From Lentibacter sp. (GTDB lineage: Bacteria > Pseudomonadota > Alphaproteobacteria > Rhodobacterales > Rhodobacteraceae): DNA of 64,000 bases. Location of the stretch: the NCBI GenBank assembly GCA_016744435.1, contig JADGEJ010000019.1, positions 1-64,000 on the forward strand, read 5' to 3'. This document shows, one piece after another, positions 43,334-51,654 of the stretch (its first letter is position 1; every line of letters begins with the position of its first letter). The notes under the pieces are model-generated. The model was not told the DNA's origin, did no database searches, and worked only from the letters and a program-made list of their open reading frames with translations. The position numbers were made by a program, and so were the translations under genes.

Positions 43334-43481
43334 TCACTGCCCCCCCGGCAGACACGGATGCAAGCTCGCAGGCTGCGAGCAAAGATGTGTCTGCGAGCTG
43401 TTCAGCAAGGCTCGGCATGCCGTTGACCTTAGCGAAAGCTGTCAGATCATCCAATACGTCCAGTATCCACTCATTCTTCAT
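43269..43481 (-). CDS. Small acidic protein upstream of and overlapping luxR
   Basis: This 70-aa ORF begins MKNEWILDVLDDLTAFAKVN and appears to form short amphipathic helices (SLAEQLADTSLLAACELAS) before an Ala/Gly-rich tail. I recall similar short proteins next to luxR genes in roseobacters, so it is probably real, but the function is unknown. The ATG at 43481 fits better than the track start at 43490. Its last 65 nt overlap the luxR 5' end in another frame, which implies translational coupling, and the tail residues may simply reflect that overlap. A CtrA-like site lies 23 bp upstream. Confidence 0.65.
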   Translation of the reverse strand: MKNEWILDVLDDLTAFAKVNGMPSLAEQLADTSLLAACELASVSAGGAVSGAKEADSIVQRDFGGSRASL

Positions 43482-43503
43482 AGGGATCATCGCCTTTGAG
43501 GTG

Positions 43504-43518
43504 TTAACGAAACATTAA
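43504..43518. promoter_or_regulatory. TTAA-N7-TTAA site, candidate CtrA box
   Basis: TTAACGAAACATTAA matches the canonical full CtrA site and is embedded in a dyad GTGTTAA...TTAACAC (43501-43521). It lies 23 bp upstream of the small gene that precedes luxR. A second perfect palindrome, TATTCGCGAATA, is at 43550-43561. Confidence 0.55.
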
Positions 43519-43617
43519 CACAACTCTAACATGCGACAAATTGGCTGAATATTCGCGAATAAATACTCCCCAATAATAGCGGGGCGACGATTTTTAAGCC
43601 TTTGAAGCATATAGGCG

Positions 43618-43656
43618 AAAGAAAACCCGCGCCTCGAATGCCTCGAAACGCGGGTT
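43618..43656 (-). terminator. Rho-independent terminator of ccr
   Basis: On the minus strand AACCCGCG (43656-43649) pairs with CGCGGGTT (43631-43624), followed by TTCTTTC. It lies 20 nt after the ccr stop. Confidence 0.85.
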
Positions 43657-43675
43657 CGTAACAGTGCAGATTGAC

Positions 43676-44962
43676 TTACTTGCCAGCGGCAACCACGTCT
43701 TCAACGGTGCGCAGGCCCGTTTTGGGCGCTTGCACGAGCACGGCCATGTTGCCAGGCTTGTGCTCGTTGCGCAGCATCTTGGTGTGCGCCTGAGGAATCT
43801 CGTTCCAAGGGAATACTTCAGACATGCACGGATCAAGGCGGCGCTCGACCATCAGACGGTTGGCTGACGCGGCTTGCTTGAGGTTGGCAAAGTGGCTGCC
43901 CTGCAAACGCTTCTGGTGCATCCACATGTAGCGCACATCAAACGTGCAGTTGAAGCCCGAAGTGCCCGCGCAGATCACGACGATACCGCCTTTTTTCACC
44001 ACAAGTGTTGAAACGGGGAATGTCGCCTCGCCTGGGTGTTCAAACACCATGTCAACGCTCACGCCCTTGCCGGTGATGTCCCAGATCGCCTTGCCGAACT
44101 TGCGCGCTTCTTTTGTCCACGCAACATACTCGGGGCTGTTCACTTTTGGCAGCTGGCCCCAGCAGTTGAAATCTTTGCGGTTGATCACGCCTTTGGCGCC
44201 CTGATCCATCACAAACTGGCGTTTGCTTTCGTCCGAGATCACACCGATCGCATTTGCGCCCGCTGTATTCGCCAGCTGGATCGCGTATGAGCCGAGGCCG
44301 CCTGAAGCGCCCCAAACCAGAACGTTCTGGCCTGGCTTAAGCTCGTGCGGGTGGTGCCCAAAAAGCATCCGGTAAGCCGTGGCGAGTGTCAGCGTGTAGC
44401 AAGCACTCTCTTCCCACGTAAGGTGCTTTGGGCGCGGCATAAGCTGCTGTGCTTGCACTTTCGTGAACTGCGAGAACGAGCCATCGCCTGTTTCATAGCC
44501 CCAGATACGCTGTGAAGGAGAGAACATCGGATCACCGCCGTTACACTCTTCATCGTCGCCATCGTCTTGGTTGCAGTGGATCACAACCTCGTCGCCGACT
44601 TTCCAGTTTTTCACTTTGTCGCCAACTTTCCAGACGATGCCCGAAGCGTCAGAGCCCGCAATGTGGTAAGGGTCGCCGTGTACATCAAACGGGCTGATCG
44701 GCTCGCCGAGGCCGGCCCAAACGCCGTTGTAGTTAACGCCCGCGGCCATAACCAAAACCAGAACTTCGTGGCTGTCGATGTCCCAGACATCAACCACTTC
44801 CTCTTTGAAGCTTTGCTCTGGCTCGCCGTGGCGCTCACGGCGGATCGCCCATGCATACATCTGTTTGGGAACATGGCCGAGAGGGGGCATTTCGCCCACT
44901 TCGTAAAGGTCTTTTTTGGGTGCATCGTAAGGCGCAATGCCTGTTTCGGTGTCCAAAGCCAT
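43676..44962 (-). CDS. ccr: Crotonyl-CoA carboxylase/reductase
   Basis: This 428-aa MDR-superfamily enzyme reductively carboxylates crotonyl-CoA to ethylmalonyl-CoA with NADPH and CO2, the key step of the ethylmalonyl-CoA pathway. It matches the Rhodobacter-type enzyme throughout: YDAPKKDLYEVGEMPPLGHV at the start, then HCNQDDGDDEECNGGDPMF, the nucleotide loop WGASGGLGSYAIQL and FNCTFDVRYMWMHQKRLQGS. I chose the ATG at 44962, with GGAG 9 nt upstream; METTT at 44977 is an alternative. It is monocistronic with its own terminator. ecm lies about 1.6 kb away on the opposite strand. Confidence 0.97.
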   Translation of the reverse strand: MALDTETGIAPYDAPKKDLYEVGEMPPLGHVPKQMYAWAIRRERHGEPEQSFKEEVVDVWDIDSHEVLVLVMAAGVNYNGVWAGLGEPISPFDVHGDPYHIAGSDASGIVWKVGDKVKNWKVGDEVVIHCNQDDGDDEECNGGDPMFSPSQRIWGYETGDGSFSQFTKVQAQQLMPRPKHLTWEESACYTLTLATAYRMLFGHHPHELKPGQNVLVWGASGGLGSYAIQLANTAGANAIGVISDESKRQFVMDQGAKGVINRKDFNCWGQLPKVNSPEYVAWTKEARKFGKAIWDITGKGVSVDMVFEHPGEATFPVSTLVVKKGGIVVICAGTSGFNCTFDVRYMWMHQKRLQGSHFANLKQAASANRLMVERRLDPCMSEVFPWNEIPQAHTKMLRNEHKPGNMAVLVQAPKTGLRTVEDVVAAGK

Positions 44963-45105
44963 CGTTGTAGTCTCCATGTTGCGCAGCCACGGCTTGTGCC
45001 GCAGTGCAGAATCTGAATTGCAGACCCGAAATATCACTCAGGCGAAACAATGCAATACCCGAAGGTGTATTTTTGTAATTTTATAACCTCGCAAGTGCAG
45101 AAAGA

Positions 45106-46452
45106 TCAGCCCTTCAGCAAGTGCCGGATCGAGGCGGCGTAATATCGGACCAGAGGCGCGCCTTCTTCTGTCACAACATAGCCAGTTTCTGTCTCCTCTA
45201 GCGCGCCGCGGCTAAGCAGGTTCTGGAGCCCATAGTCCGCCGCATAGCCCATGTCTTCGCGCGGCACATGGACATGCGCTTTGGGCATTGCCTCTGATAG
45301 CTCACGCAAACGCGCCTCATAGGCTGGCTTGCTCAGCGCGCCTTCTGCCGTTTCAAAGGCCAGCGCAGCCAAGGGCACGGGCAGCACCGGTACAACATCA
45401 CCGATCCGCGCCATCAGCCCCTCGGCCAGCGCCTGCACATCGCCCTTGTGCGACCGCAGCGACACCGGAGCACCAAAGCTCACAGCCGCATAGCCAAACC
45501 TGTGGTAGCGCCCGCGCAGCCGCCACCAGAGCAGCCGGAAAATGTAGCGCAGCACAACCGATATCTTGGCTTTAAAGCGTCGCGTGCCCGCCTGCCCCGC
45601 CGCGATCAGGATCTTGTCCTCAAACACCCGATCATAATTTATCGCCACGGGCACAAAGACAACATCGCGTGTCTCGGTGTCGTGGCCCTCCACGATATAC
45701 TTCAAAATCCCGATCTTCGGATCGGCAATCGCGCCGTCAAGCGACAGCCCCCCCTCGGGGAAGACAGCCTGTGTCACCCCGCCGTCTGTGGCCAAGCGCA
45801 CATAGCGTTGCAGCACCCTCCGATAAAGTGCCCCGCGTGATTTGCGGCGGATAAAGTAAGCGCCCATCGCCTTGATAAGCCGGCTCAGAGGCCAGACGCG
45901 GGCCCATTCTCCCACGGCATAGGCCAGCGTGCTTTGCTCGGCGGCAAGATATGTCACCAACACATAATCCATGTTGCTGCGGTGGTTCATCACAAAGACA
46001 ACCGTCGAGGATTTGTCGACACTGGCCAAAGGCTCGCGCGCATGGTGGCCTAGGCGCACGCGGTAAAGCGAGCGGCTCAGAAACCGCGCCAGCCTGATCG
46101 CAACCCCATAATAGAGCGTGGCACTAAAGGAGGGCACTATCTCGCGCGCATAGCGTTGCGCACGTTCAAACGCCACGTTCTGCGGCACGCCTTCGCTTTC
46201 GGCATGCTCTGCAATGGCGCGCGAGACTTGCTCGTCATAGATCAGCCGTTGGATCATATCATGGCGGCGCGCCAGCTTGAACGGCTCAATGGGCCGATCA
46301 AGTCGCTCGTTCAGCTTGGACACAGCCTTCTCCATCCTTCGGCGGAAAAACCAGCGCACCGAGGGAAACAGAAAATGCGAGGCAAATGTCACGGCTGCGA
46401 ACAGCAAGATGACTATCAGAAGCCAGAGATGAATTTCGACCATCTGAAACAT
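45106..46452 (-). CDS. 1-acyl-glycerol-3-phosphate acyltransferase-like protein
   Basis: This 448-aa protein has an N-terminal membrane segment (HLWLLIVILLFAAVTFASHF) followed by a PlsC/PlsB-type acyltransferase domain. The HX4D-type motif is NHRSNMDYVLV at about residue 150 and the glycerolipid motif is VFPEGGLSLDGAI at about 220. It is longer than PlsC (about 245 aa) and shorter than E. coli PlsB, and could use glycerol-3-phosphate or lysophosphatidate. The start at 46452 (MFQMVEIH) is chosen at the membrane segment; there is no strong ribosome site. It is divergent from ecm across 142 bp. Confidence 0.82.
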   Translation of the reverse strand: MFQMVEIHLWLLIVILLFAAVTFASHFLFPSVRWFFRRRMEKAVSKLNERLDRPIEPFKLARRHDMIQRLIYDEQVSRAIAEHAESEGVPQNVAFERAQRYAREIVPSFSATLYYGVAIRLARFLSRSLYRVRLGHHAREPLASVDKSSTVVFVMNHRSNMDYVLVTYLAAEQSTLAYAVGEWARVWPLSRLIKAMGAYFIRRKSRGALYRRVLQRYVRLATDGGVTQAVFPEGGLSLDGAIADPKIGILKYIVEGHDTETRDVVFVPVAINYDRVFEDKILIAAGQAGTRRFKAKISVVLRYIFRLLWWRLRGRYHRFGYAAVSFGAPVSLRSHKGDVQALAEGLMARIGDVVPVLPVPLAALAFETAEGALSKPAYEARLRELSEAMPKAHVHVPREDMGYAADYGLQNLLSRGALEETETGYVVTEEGAPLVRYYAASIRHLLKG

Positions 46453-46480
46453 GAGATATCTTTGCCAATAAGCTGGTTGC

Positions 46481-46555
46481 TTGCAAGAAACATGTGCATC
46501 TTGCCGCAACGCAGCGAATTGACGCGCCAGATAATTCCACGTATCTATCTTGCAA
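46481..46555 (+). promoter_or_regulatory. ecm promoter region with TTGCAA-type motifs
   Basis: TTGACG at 46519-46524 and TATCTA at 46542-46547 are spaced by 17 bp, a good sigma-70-type promoter 47 bp before the ecm ATG. TTGCAA occurs at 46481-46486 and 46550-46555 and TTGCCGCAA at 46501-46509. Such motifs resemble sites of ScfR/RamB/PccR-type regulators of short-chain acyl-CoA pathways; that link is inferred. Confidence 0.4.
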
Positions 46556-46594
46556 CGTAACAAAATTACCGAAACTGATTCACGAGGCCGCCCC

Positions 46595-48562
46595 ATGTCG
46601 CAGACGCAGAAAGACCGCTCTTGGTTGATTAGAACCTACGCCGGACACTCGACAGCCGAAGCCTCAAACGCGCTTTACCGCTCCAACCTCGAGAAGGGCC
46701 AAACTGGCCTCTCAGTCGCCTTCGATCTGCCGACGCAGACAGGCTATGACAGCGACCACACACTTGCGCGCGGCGAAGTCGGCAAAGTTGGCGTGCCAGT
46801 GGCACACCTTGGCGACATGCGCGCTTTGTTCAAAAACATTCCGCTTGAGCAGATGAACACCTCGATGACGATCAACGCGACGGCGCCTTGGCTTTTGTCG
46901 CTCTACATCGCGGTTGCCGAAGAGCAAGGTGCTGACATTTCTCAGCTGCAAGGCACCGTGCAGAACGATCTCATCAAGGAATATCTCAGCCGTGGCACAT
47001 ACGTTTGCCCGCCTAAGCCCAGCCTCAAGATGATCGGCGATGTGGCCGAATACTGCTACACCCATGTTCCCAAATGGAACCCGATGAACGTCTGTTCTTA
47101 TCACTTGCAAGAAGCCGGCGCGACGCCAGAGCAGGAGCTGTCCTTCGCCCTTGCCACCGCTATCGCTGTGCTCGACGAGCTCAAGCCGCGCGTGCCTGCT
47201 GAAGACTTCCCCGCACTTTGCGGACGCATCTCTTTCTTCGTTAACGCGGGCATCCGCTTCGTCACCGAAATGTGCAAAATGCGCGCCTTCGTTGACCTTT
47301 GGGATGAGATCCTGCTTGAGCGTTACGGCGTTGAGAACCCCAAGTTCCGCCGCTTCCGCTATGGTGTGCAAGTCAACTCGCTTGGCCTCACCGAGCAGCA
47401 ACCTGAAAACAACGTCTACCGTATCCTGATCGAAATGCTCGCCGTCACGCTGTCCAAGAAAGCCCGCGCCCGCGCCGTGCAGCTCCCGGCTTGGAACGAA
47501 GCCCTTGGCCTGCCCCGCCCGTGGGATCAGCAGTGGTCAATGCGCATGCAACAGATCATGGCCTACGAGACAGACCTGCTTGAGTTTGACGACCTGTTTG
47601 ACAACAACCCAGCCGTTGACGCCAAAGTCGAGATGCTCAAAGAGGGTGCGCGCCACGAGTTGGCCAACCTTGATGGCATGGGCGGCGCGGTTGCCTCGAT
47701 CGACTACATGAAATCACGCCTTGTTGACTCAAACGCCGCCCGTTTGGGCCGCATTGAAGCGGGCGAAACCGTGGTTGTCGGTGTTAACAAGTGGACACAA
47801 ACTGAGCCATCACCTTTGATGAGCGAAGATGGCGGCATCATGGTCGTTGATCCCGCGACAGAAGCTGAGCAAATCAGCCGCCTGAACGAATGGCGCGGCA
47901 GCCGCGACAGTGCCGCCGTTGAAAAGGCGCTCGCCGCTCTGCGTGCCGACGCGCAAGCCGGCAAGAACATCATGCCGGCCTCTATCAAAGCCGCCAAAGC
48001 TGGCGCAACCACAGGCGAATGGGCTGAGCAAATGCGCGCCGTTCATGGCGAATACCGCGGGCCAACGGGCGTGTCAGCCTCACCCTCAAACAAAACCGAG
48101 GGCTTGGATGATTTGCGCTCTGCCGTTGACGTGATGTCAGACAAACTCGGCCGCCGCCTCAGCTTCCTGATCGGCAAACCGGGGCTTGACGGACACTCAA
48201 ACGGCGCTGAGCAGATCGCTTTCCGCGCCCGTGATTGCGGCATGGACATCGCCTATGATGGCATCCGCCTCACGCCCGAAGAGCTGGTGAAAACAGCACT
48301 GGAGAAAAAATCTCACGTTGTTGGCCTGTCGATCCTGTCTGGCTCGCACATCCCCCTCGTCGAAGAGTTGATGGAACGCATGGCCAAGGCTGGCTTGGCT
48401 GACACGCCTGTTGTTGTTGGCGGGATTATTCCCGATGACGACGCCGCGCGCCTGCTCGCGATGGGCGTTTCGCGAGTCTACACGCCGAAGGATTTCGAGC
48501 TCAACACCATCATGATGGACGTTGTCGAGCTGGCCGATCCAAAGCCCGAAGCCGCCGAATAG
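46595..48562 (+). CDS. ecm: Ethylmalonyl-CoA mutase
   Basis: This 655-aa coenzyme-B12 enzyme converts ethylmalonyl-CoA to methylsuccinyl-CoA. The substrate-binding TIM barrel begins TYAGHSTAEASNALYRSNLE and includes GLSVAFDLPTQTGYDSDH. The C-terminal B12-binding domain has the DxHxxG motif in KPGLDGHSNGAEQ at about residue 545 and GGIIPDDDAARLLAMGV near the end. The single-chain length and the linkage with ccr favour Ecm over methylmalonyl-CoA mutase, which is the main alternative. The ATG at 46595 follows GAGG by 8 nt and replaces the longer track start. Confidence 0.94.
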   Translation: MSQTQKDRSWLIRTYAGHSTAEASNALYRSNLEKGQTGLSVAFDLPTQTGYDSDHTLARGEVGKVGVPVAHLGDMRALFKNIPLEQMNTSMTINATAPWLLSLYIAVAEEQGADISQLQGTVQNDLIKEYLSRGTYVCPPKPSLKMIGDVAEYCYTHVPKWNPMNVCSYHLQEAGATPEQELSFALATAIAVLDELKPRVPAEDFPALCGRISFFVNAGIRFVTEMCKMRAFVDLWDEILLERYGVENPKFRRFRYGVQVNSLGLTEQQPENNVYRILIEMLAVTLSKKARARAVQLPAWNEALGLPRPWDQQWSMRMQQIMAYETDLLEFDDLFDNNPAVDAKVEMLKEGARHELANLDGMGGAVASIDYMKSRLVDSNAARLGRIEAGETVVVGVNKWTQTEPSPLMSEDGGIMVVDPATEAEQISRLNEWRGSRDSAAVEKALAALRADAQAGKNIMPASIKAAKAGATTGEWAEQMRAVHGEYRGPTGVSASPSNKTEGLDDLRSAVDVMSDKLGRRLSFLIGKPGLDGHSNGAEQIAFRARDCGMDIAYDGIRLTPEELVKTALEKKSHVVGLSILSGSHIPLVEELMERMAKAGLADTPVVVGGIIPDDDAARLLAMGVSRVYTPKDFELNTIMMDVVELADPKPEAAE

Positions 48563-48654
48563 GGGCTTGCTGCGCAAATACAAGGTCAGGTTCCCCTGAC
48601 TTGGCCAAGCGCCTAAACTGAAGCATTCAGTGAGCACACAACAAAGGTGCTCAC

Positions 48655-49014
48655 ATGAAACGTTTTGTCCAAATCGTCGCCGTTCTGGCTCTTGGCGTCA
48701 GCCTTACAGCTTGCGACGTCGCTTACCCCGTCACCGTCATCGGCAAAGACGGCATGACATTTCGCGGCAGCGCCACCAACACCTTCCTTGAGGGGGGCTC
48801 GTTTCACGCCACCAATGGCACGTCAGTCTGCGTTGGCCAGTACAAACAGTATCAAGACATCAAAACTGTCAGCTTCCCCGTCAACTGCAACAACGGCCTC
48901 ACAGGCATCGGCACAGCGCATTTTGACAACGCTACTCACGGCTCAGGATTTGTGACAATGTCTGACGGCTCGCGCTGGCAGTTCTTGTTTGGCAAAGGAG
49001 CCGCGCGCATTTAA
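48655..49014 (+). CDS. Small predicted lipoprotein
   Basis: This 119-aa protein has a signal sequence and lipobox LGVSLTAC (Cys about 20). A small beta-rich domain follows, with two further cysteines (SVCVGQY and VNCNNG) and a C-terminal [12 protein letters not shown]. It is probably anchored in the outer membrane or at the outer face of the inner membrane. I recognise no named family. It lies between ecm and deoD on the same strand, 92 nt after ecm, but nothing ties it to either function. Confidence 0.75.
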   Translation: MKRFVQIVAVLALGVSLTACDVAYPVTVIGKDGMTFRGSATNTFLEGGSFHATNGTSVCVGQYKQYQDIKTVSFPVNCNNGLTGIGTAHFDNATHGSGFVTMSDGSRWQFLFGKGAARI

Positions 49015-49085
49015 GCCATATCGCGTTGCAGAGCCCCGCAGTTTGGCCCTATCCTTGGCCAAACACCAAGCGAAAGGGCTCTGCC

Positions 49086-49793
49086 ATGACCGTCCATATC
49101 GGCGCACAACCCGGCGATATCGCCGAAACAGTCTTGTTGCCCGGCGATCCGTATCGCGCCAAATGGGCGGCCGAAACCTTCCTTGAAGGCGCCAAATGCG
49201 TCAACGAAGTGCGCGGCATGCTGGGCTATACCGGCACCTATAAGGGCAACCCTGTCACAATCCATGGCTCAGGCATGGGAATGCCCTCGCTCTCAATCTA
49301 CGCCAACGAACTCATCCGCGATTTTGGTGCCAAAACGCTCATTCGCATCGGCTCCTGCGGCGGCATGCAGCCCCACGTAAAGGTGCGCGATGTGATCATA
49401 GCCATGACAGCGACCTCGCTGAACACGCCGTCAATGGGCCTGTTCAAAGAGCTGAACTTCGCCCCCTCTGCCGACTGGACGCTGCTGCACAAAGCCGTTC
49501 ACGCCGCCGAAGAAATGAAGCTCACACCTCACGTCGGCGGCATCTACTCCTCCGATGTGTTCTATGATGAGCGCCCGGACCTCACCGAACAAATGACACG
49601 CCACGGTATCCTTGGCGTCGAAATGGAAGCTGCTGAGCTCTACACCGTCGCCGCCCGCCTAGGCGCGCGCGCGCTTGCCGTGCTCACTGTCTCCGATCAC
49701 CTCCAAACAGGCGAGGCCCTGCCCAGTGAAGACCGCGAGCGCAGCTTCGGCGACATGGTCCAAATAGCCCTCGACGCCGCCTTCCCTGCTTAA
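49086..49793 (+). CDS. deoD: Purine-nucleoside phosphorylase (DeoD type)
   Basis: This 235-aa hexameric PNP cleaves purine (deoxy)nucleosides with phosphate. Visible features are [19 protein letters not shown] near the start, the phosphate/nucleoside motif [16 protein letters not shown] at about residue 60, [16 protein letters not shown] and the C-terminal [20 protein letters not shown] with VLTVSDHL (the catalytic Asp). I chose the ATG at 49086; the track ORF adds 20 residues. It complements the BMP-type nucleoside importer at 33-37.8 kb. An expanded palindromic repeat follows directly after the stop. Confidence 0.96.
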   Translation: MTVHIGAQPGDIAETVLLPGDPYRAKWAAETFLEGAKCVNEVRGMLGYTGTYKGNPVTIHGSGMGMPSLSIYANELIRDFGAKTLIRIGSCGGMQPHVKVRDVIIAMTATSLNTPSMGLFKELNFAPSADWTLLHKAVHAAEEMKLTPHVGGIYSSDVFYDERPDLTEQMTRHGILGVEMEAAELYTVAARLGARALAVLTVSDHLQTGEALPSEDRERSFGDMVQIALDAAFPA

Positions 49794-49795
49794 GC

Positions 49796-49966
49796 TTTTT
49801 CTTTGTAAAAATACTCTGGGGGTCTGGGGGCTAGCCCCCAGTTCGGCCTGTGTCTGGGGGCTAGCCCCCAGTTCGGCCTGTGTCTGGGGGCTAGCCCCCA
49901 GTTCGACCTGTGTCTGGGGGCTAGCCCCCAGACGGTCGGATTTTACGCAGTAAATTCGAAACCTCG
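49796..49966. repeat. Dispersed palindromic repeat, copy D, with four tandem 30-bp units
   Basis: The left end (TTTTTCTTTGTAAAAATACT) and right end (ACGGTCGGATTTTACGCAGT) match copy A. Between them, four units of 30 bp each carry the perfect 18-bp palindrome CTGGGGGCTAGCCCCCAG, at 49824-49841, 49854-49871, 49884-49901 and 49914-49931. The linker is GTTCGGCCTGTGT or a one-base variant. It spans the gap between deoD and the convergent DUF1989 gene, and each hairpin could stop transcription from either side. Confidence 0.92.
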
Positions 49967-50809
49967 TCACCTGCCATGGCTTCTGTCATACCCATTCAAT
50001 GCGGGGCCAACCCAACCGCTCAAAGCGCCCTCAGCTGGCGCAAAGGTCTCAACCAACAACGGGTAGCACGCCGCAGCGTCTGACGTATGCTCGCTTGAGC
50101 AGTCCCCGCCCGGGCAGGCCGACAGCGCCCCGAGCAAGTCAATCTCGGCAAAAAACTCTAAGTAATCTCCTGGCCGCACAGGTGAAGTCTTCATAAAATA
50201 CTGGCCCGTTTCTCGTGTGAAACCGGTGCACATAAAGACGTTAAGCACGTCATGCACATGCGGCTCGGCCTCGCTCTGAGGCACACCAAGTTCGTCTGCC
50301 AGAGCCCGCGTGAGGTTTGAGTGGCAGCAATGGTGATACTGCGCGCCGCTCAGCAAATTGCCAGTATAAGGGTCGCAACGTGTTCCAATCACGTCATGCA
50401 CAGAGCCGCCGAATTCGTCCATACCATACCAACCCAAGGTGTCGTCAACGATCGTCGCCATCGGCCGCAACGCCGGAAAGGATGACCACATTCGCTCCCC
50501 CGTCGTGATATGTGTGCCATGCAGCGCGCGGGTTTTGCCCGAGTAAAACCGCTCACTCAAGTCATGAGCGTTCCACAGGTTCAAATCGCCCACTTGCGCA
50601 CCCTCGACCGAGCTGATGCGAAAAAAATGCCCAGCAGGAACGCGAAAACAAGCCGCTTCGCGCGGTGCCACGATGACCTCGCTAGATTTCACCGCTCCCG
50701 CCCGCGCAGCCTTGTAAAGCGCCAACGGAACCTCCGGCAAGGTGTCGTTCGGGTAGCAAATAACCGGGCTTACAGCACGGCGCACTGCAGCATCTTTTGG
50801 CTCACTCAT
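49967..50809 (-). CDS. DUF1989/urea carboxylase-associated family protein
   Basis: This 280-aa protein belongs to the DUF1989 family: PREAACFRVPAGHFFRISSVEG, then GDLNLWNAHDLSERFYSGKTR, HDVIGTRCDPYTGNL and EPHVHDVLNVFMCTGF. Several conserved Cys and His residues (YHHCCHSN, CPGGDCSS) could bind metal. Relatives are encoded near urea carboxylase or allophanate hydrolase genes and some act in carboxyguanidine breakdown, but none of those partners is in this window. The start overlaps the stop of the upstream sulfotransferase-like gene by 8 nt. Confidence 0.87.
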   Translation of the reverse strand: MSEPKDAAVRRAVSPVICYPNDTLPEVPLALYKAARAGAVKSSEVIVAPREAACFRVPAGHFFRISSVEGAQVGDLNLWNAHDLSERFYSGKTRALHGTHITTGERMWSSFPALRPMATIVDDTLGWYGMDEFGGSVHDVIGTRCDPYTGNLLSGAQYHHCCHSNLTRALADELGVPQSEAEPHVHDVLNVFMCTGFTRETGQYFMKTSPVRPGDYLEFFAEIDLLGALSACPGGDCSSEHTSDAAACYPLLVETFAPAEGALSGWVGPALNGYDRSHGR

Positions 50810-51578
50810 CTGTTATCCTTTCGCCAGGCCCATAGCCTGTCAGTGCCTCTTGCTGCGCGTCAAGTGCGCCCCAGACAAAAGCCTGATCTTTCGTCTCTAG
50901 TGGCGGGTACACTACCGGCTTGTAAAGCCCTTCGTTGACACGCCCGCGCCGTGCCTCCACGGGCTTAAACTGTTGAAACCGCGGCAAGTTGCACAACTGT
51001 GAAACGCACTCCACAAAGCCCTCGGGGTTTTCTGTCAGGTCCTCATGACGCACCATAACGCAGCTTTCAAACCGCTTCTGCAGCGACAAGAAACCAGCCG
51101 TTTTCGCGTTGCGCAGCGCAACAATGTTATCAAATCGAGCCCCTGTCAGAGGGTGCCTGTCATACTGCAACTCAGCTCGCCATCGGGCGTCGTCTCGCAG
51201 CACGCCGAAGTTTTGCTCGTCAACACGTGTCGCCCATTCGGCTCTGATGAACTCGGCGAAGGCCAGCTTGGCTCGTTCCGGCGCATGCCATGGCCGCTTG
51301 TGCATCGAGCGCAGCCAAGGTTCAGGTGCGCGAAACACCACCACAGCCAACGTACTCGCAGGCGCGGCCACCATCTGCGGAAAGCCGTGCTTCCAGCCAA
51401 AGCGAAAGCCGTGTGGCCCGATCCTGTCGCCAGAACTGCGCGCTAAGGCCGGAATGTTTTGAACCAGCAGGTTATGCGCCAGGTTGGTGCCTGTGTTGCG
51501 CTCTCCAAAGACAAAATGCTCAGTCGTTTCGGCCACGGCGCATTGCGCGTGAATGACTGGGAAATCACTATCCTGCAT
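50802..51578 (-). CDS. Sulfotransferase-like protein
   Basis: This 258-aa protein shows a weak sulfotransferase pattern. A P-loop-like 5'-phosphosulfate motif may be FGERNTGTNLAHNLL at about residue 20, GWKHGFP follows, and a 3'-phosphate-type segment is VVVFRAPEPWLRSMHKRPWH at about 85. A later MVRHEDLTENPEGFV also fits PAPS-dependent enzymes. The substrate is unknown and may be a glycan. The track ORF start at 51656 runs into the remnant gene upstream, so I prefer ATG 51578. The gene may have replaced the rest of that truncated dehydrogenase. Confidence 0.65.
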   Translation of the reverse strand: MQDSDFPVIHAQCAVAETTEHFVFGERNTGTNLAHNLLVQNIPALARSSGDRIGPHGFRFGWKHGFPQMVAAPASTLAVVVFRAPEPWLRSMHKRPWHAPERAKLAFAEFIRAEWATRVDEQNFGVLRDDARWRAELQYDRHPLTGARFDNIVALRNAKTAGFLSLQKRFESCVMVRHEDLTENPEGFVECVSQLCNLPRFQQFKPVEARRGRVNEGLYKPVVYPPLETKDQAFVWGALDAQQEALTGYGPGERITDE

Positions 51579-51654
51579 GGCGCCCCGCTGCACGGCCCGA
51601 GAACAGGCACCCGCCCAAAAACGTGCCTTCAAGAGCGTTGTATCCATGGTAGCC

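Noticed and set aside
49817-49935. CRISPR array at the tandem repeats
   Set aside because: Units are contiguous with near-identical 12-bp linkers, not unique spacers, and the repeat is a perfect palindrome inside a dispersed element. No cas genes are present.
49659-49970. 103-aa minus-strand ORF with repeated LGASPQTQ units
   Set aside because: The peptide repeats are only the translation of the tandem 30-bp palindromic units, and the rest is antisense to deoD. No ribosome site or family supports it.
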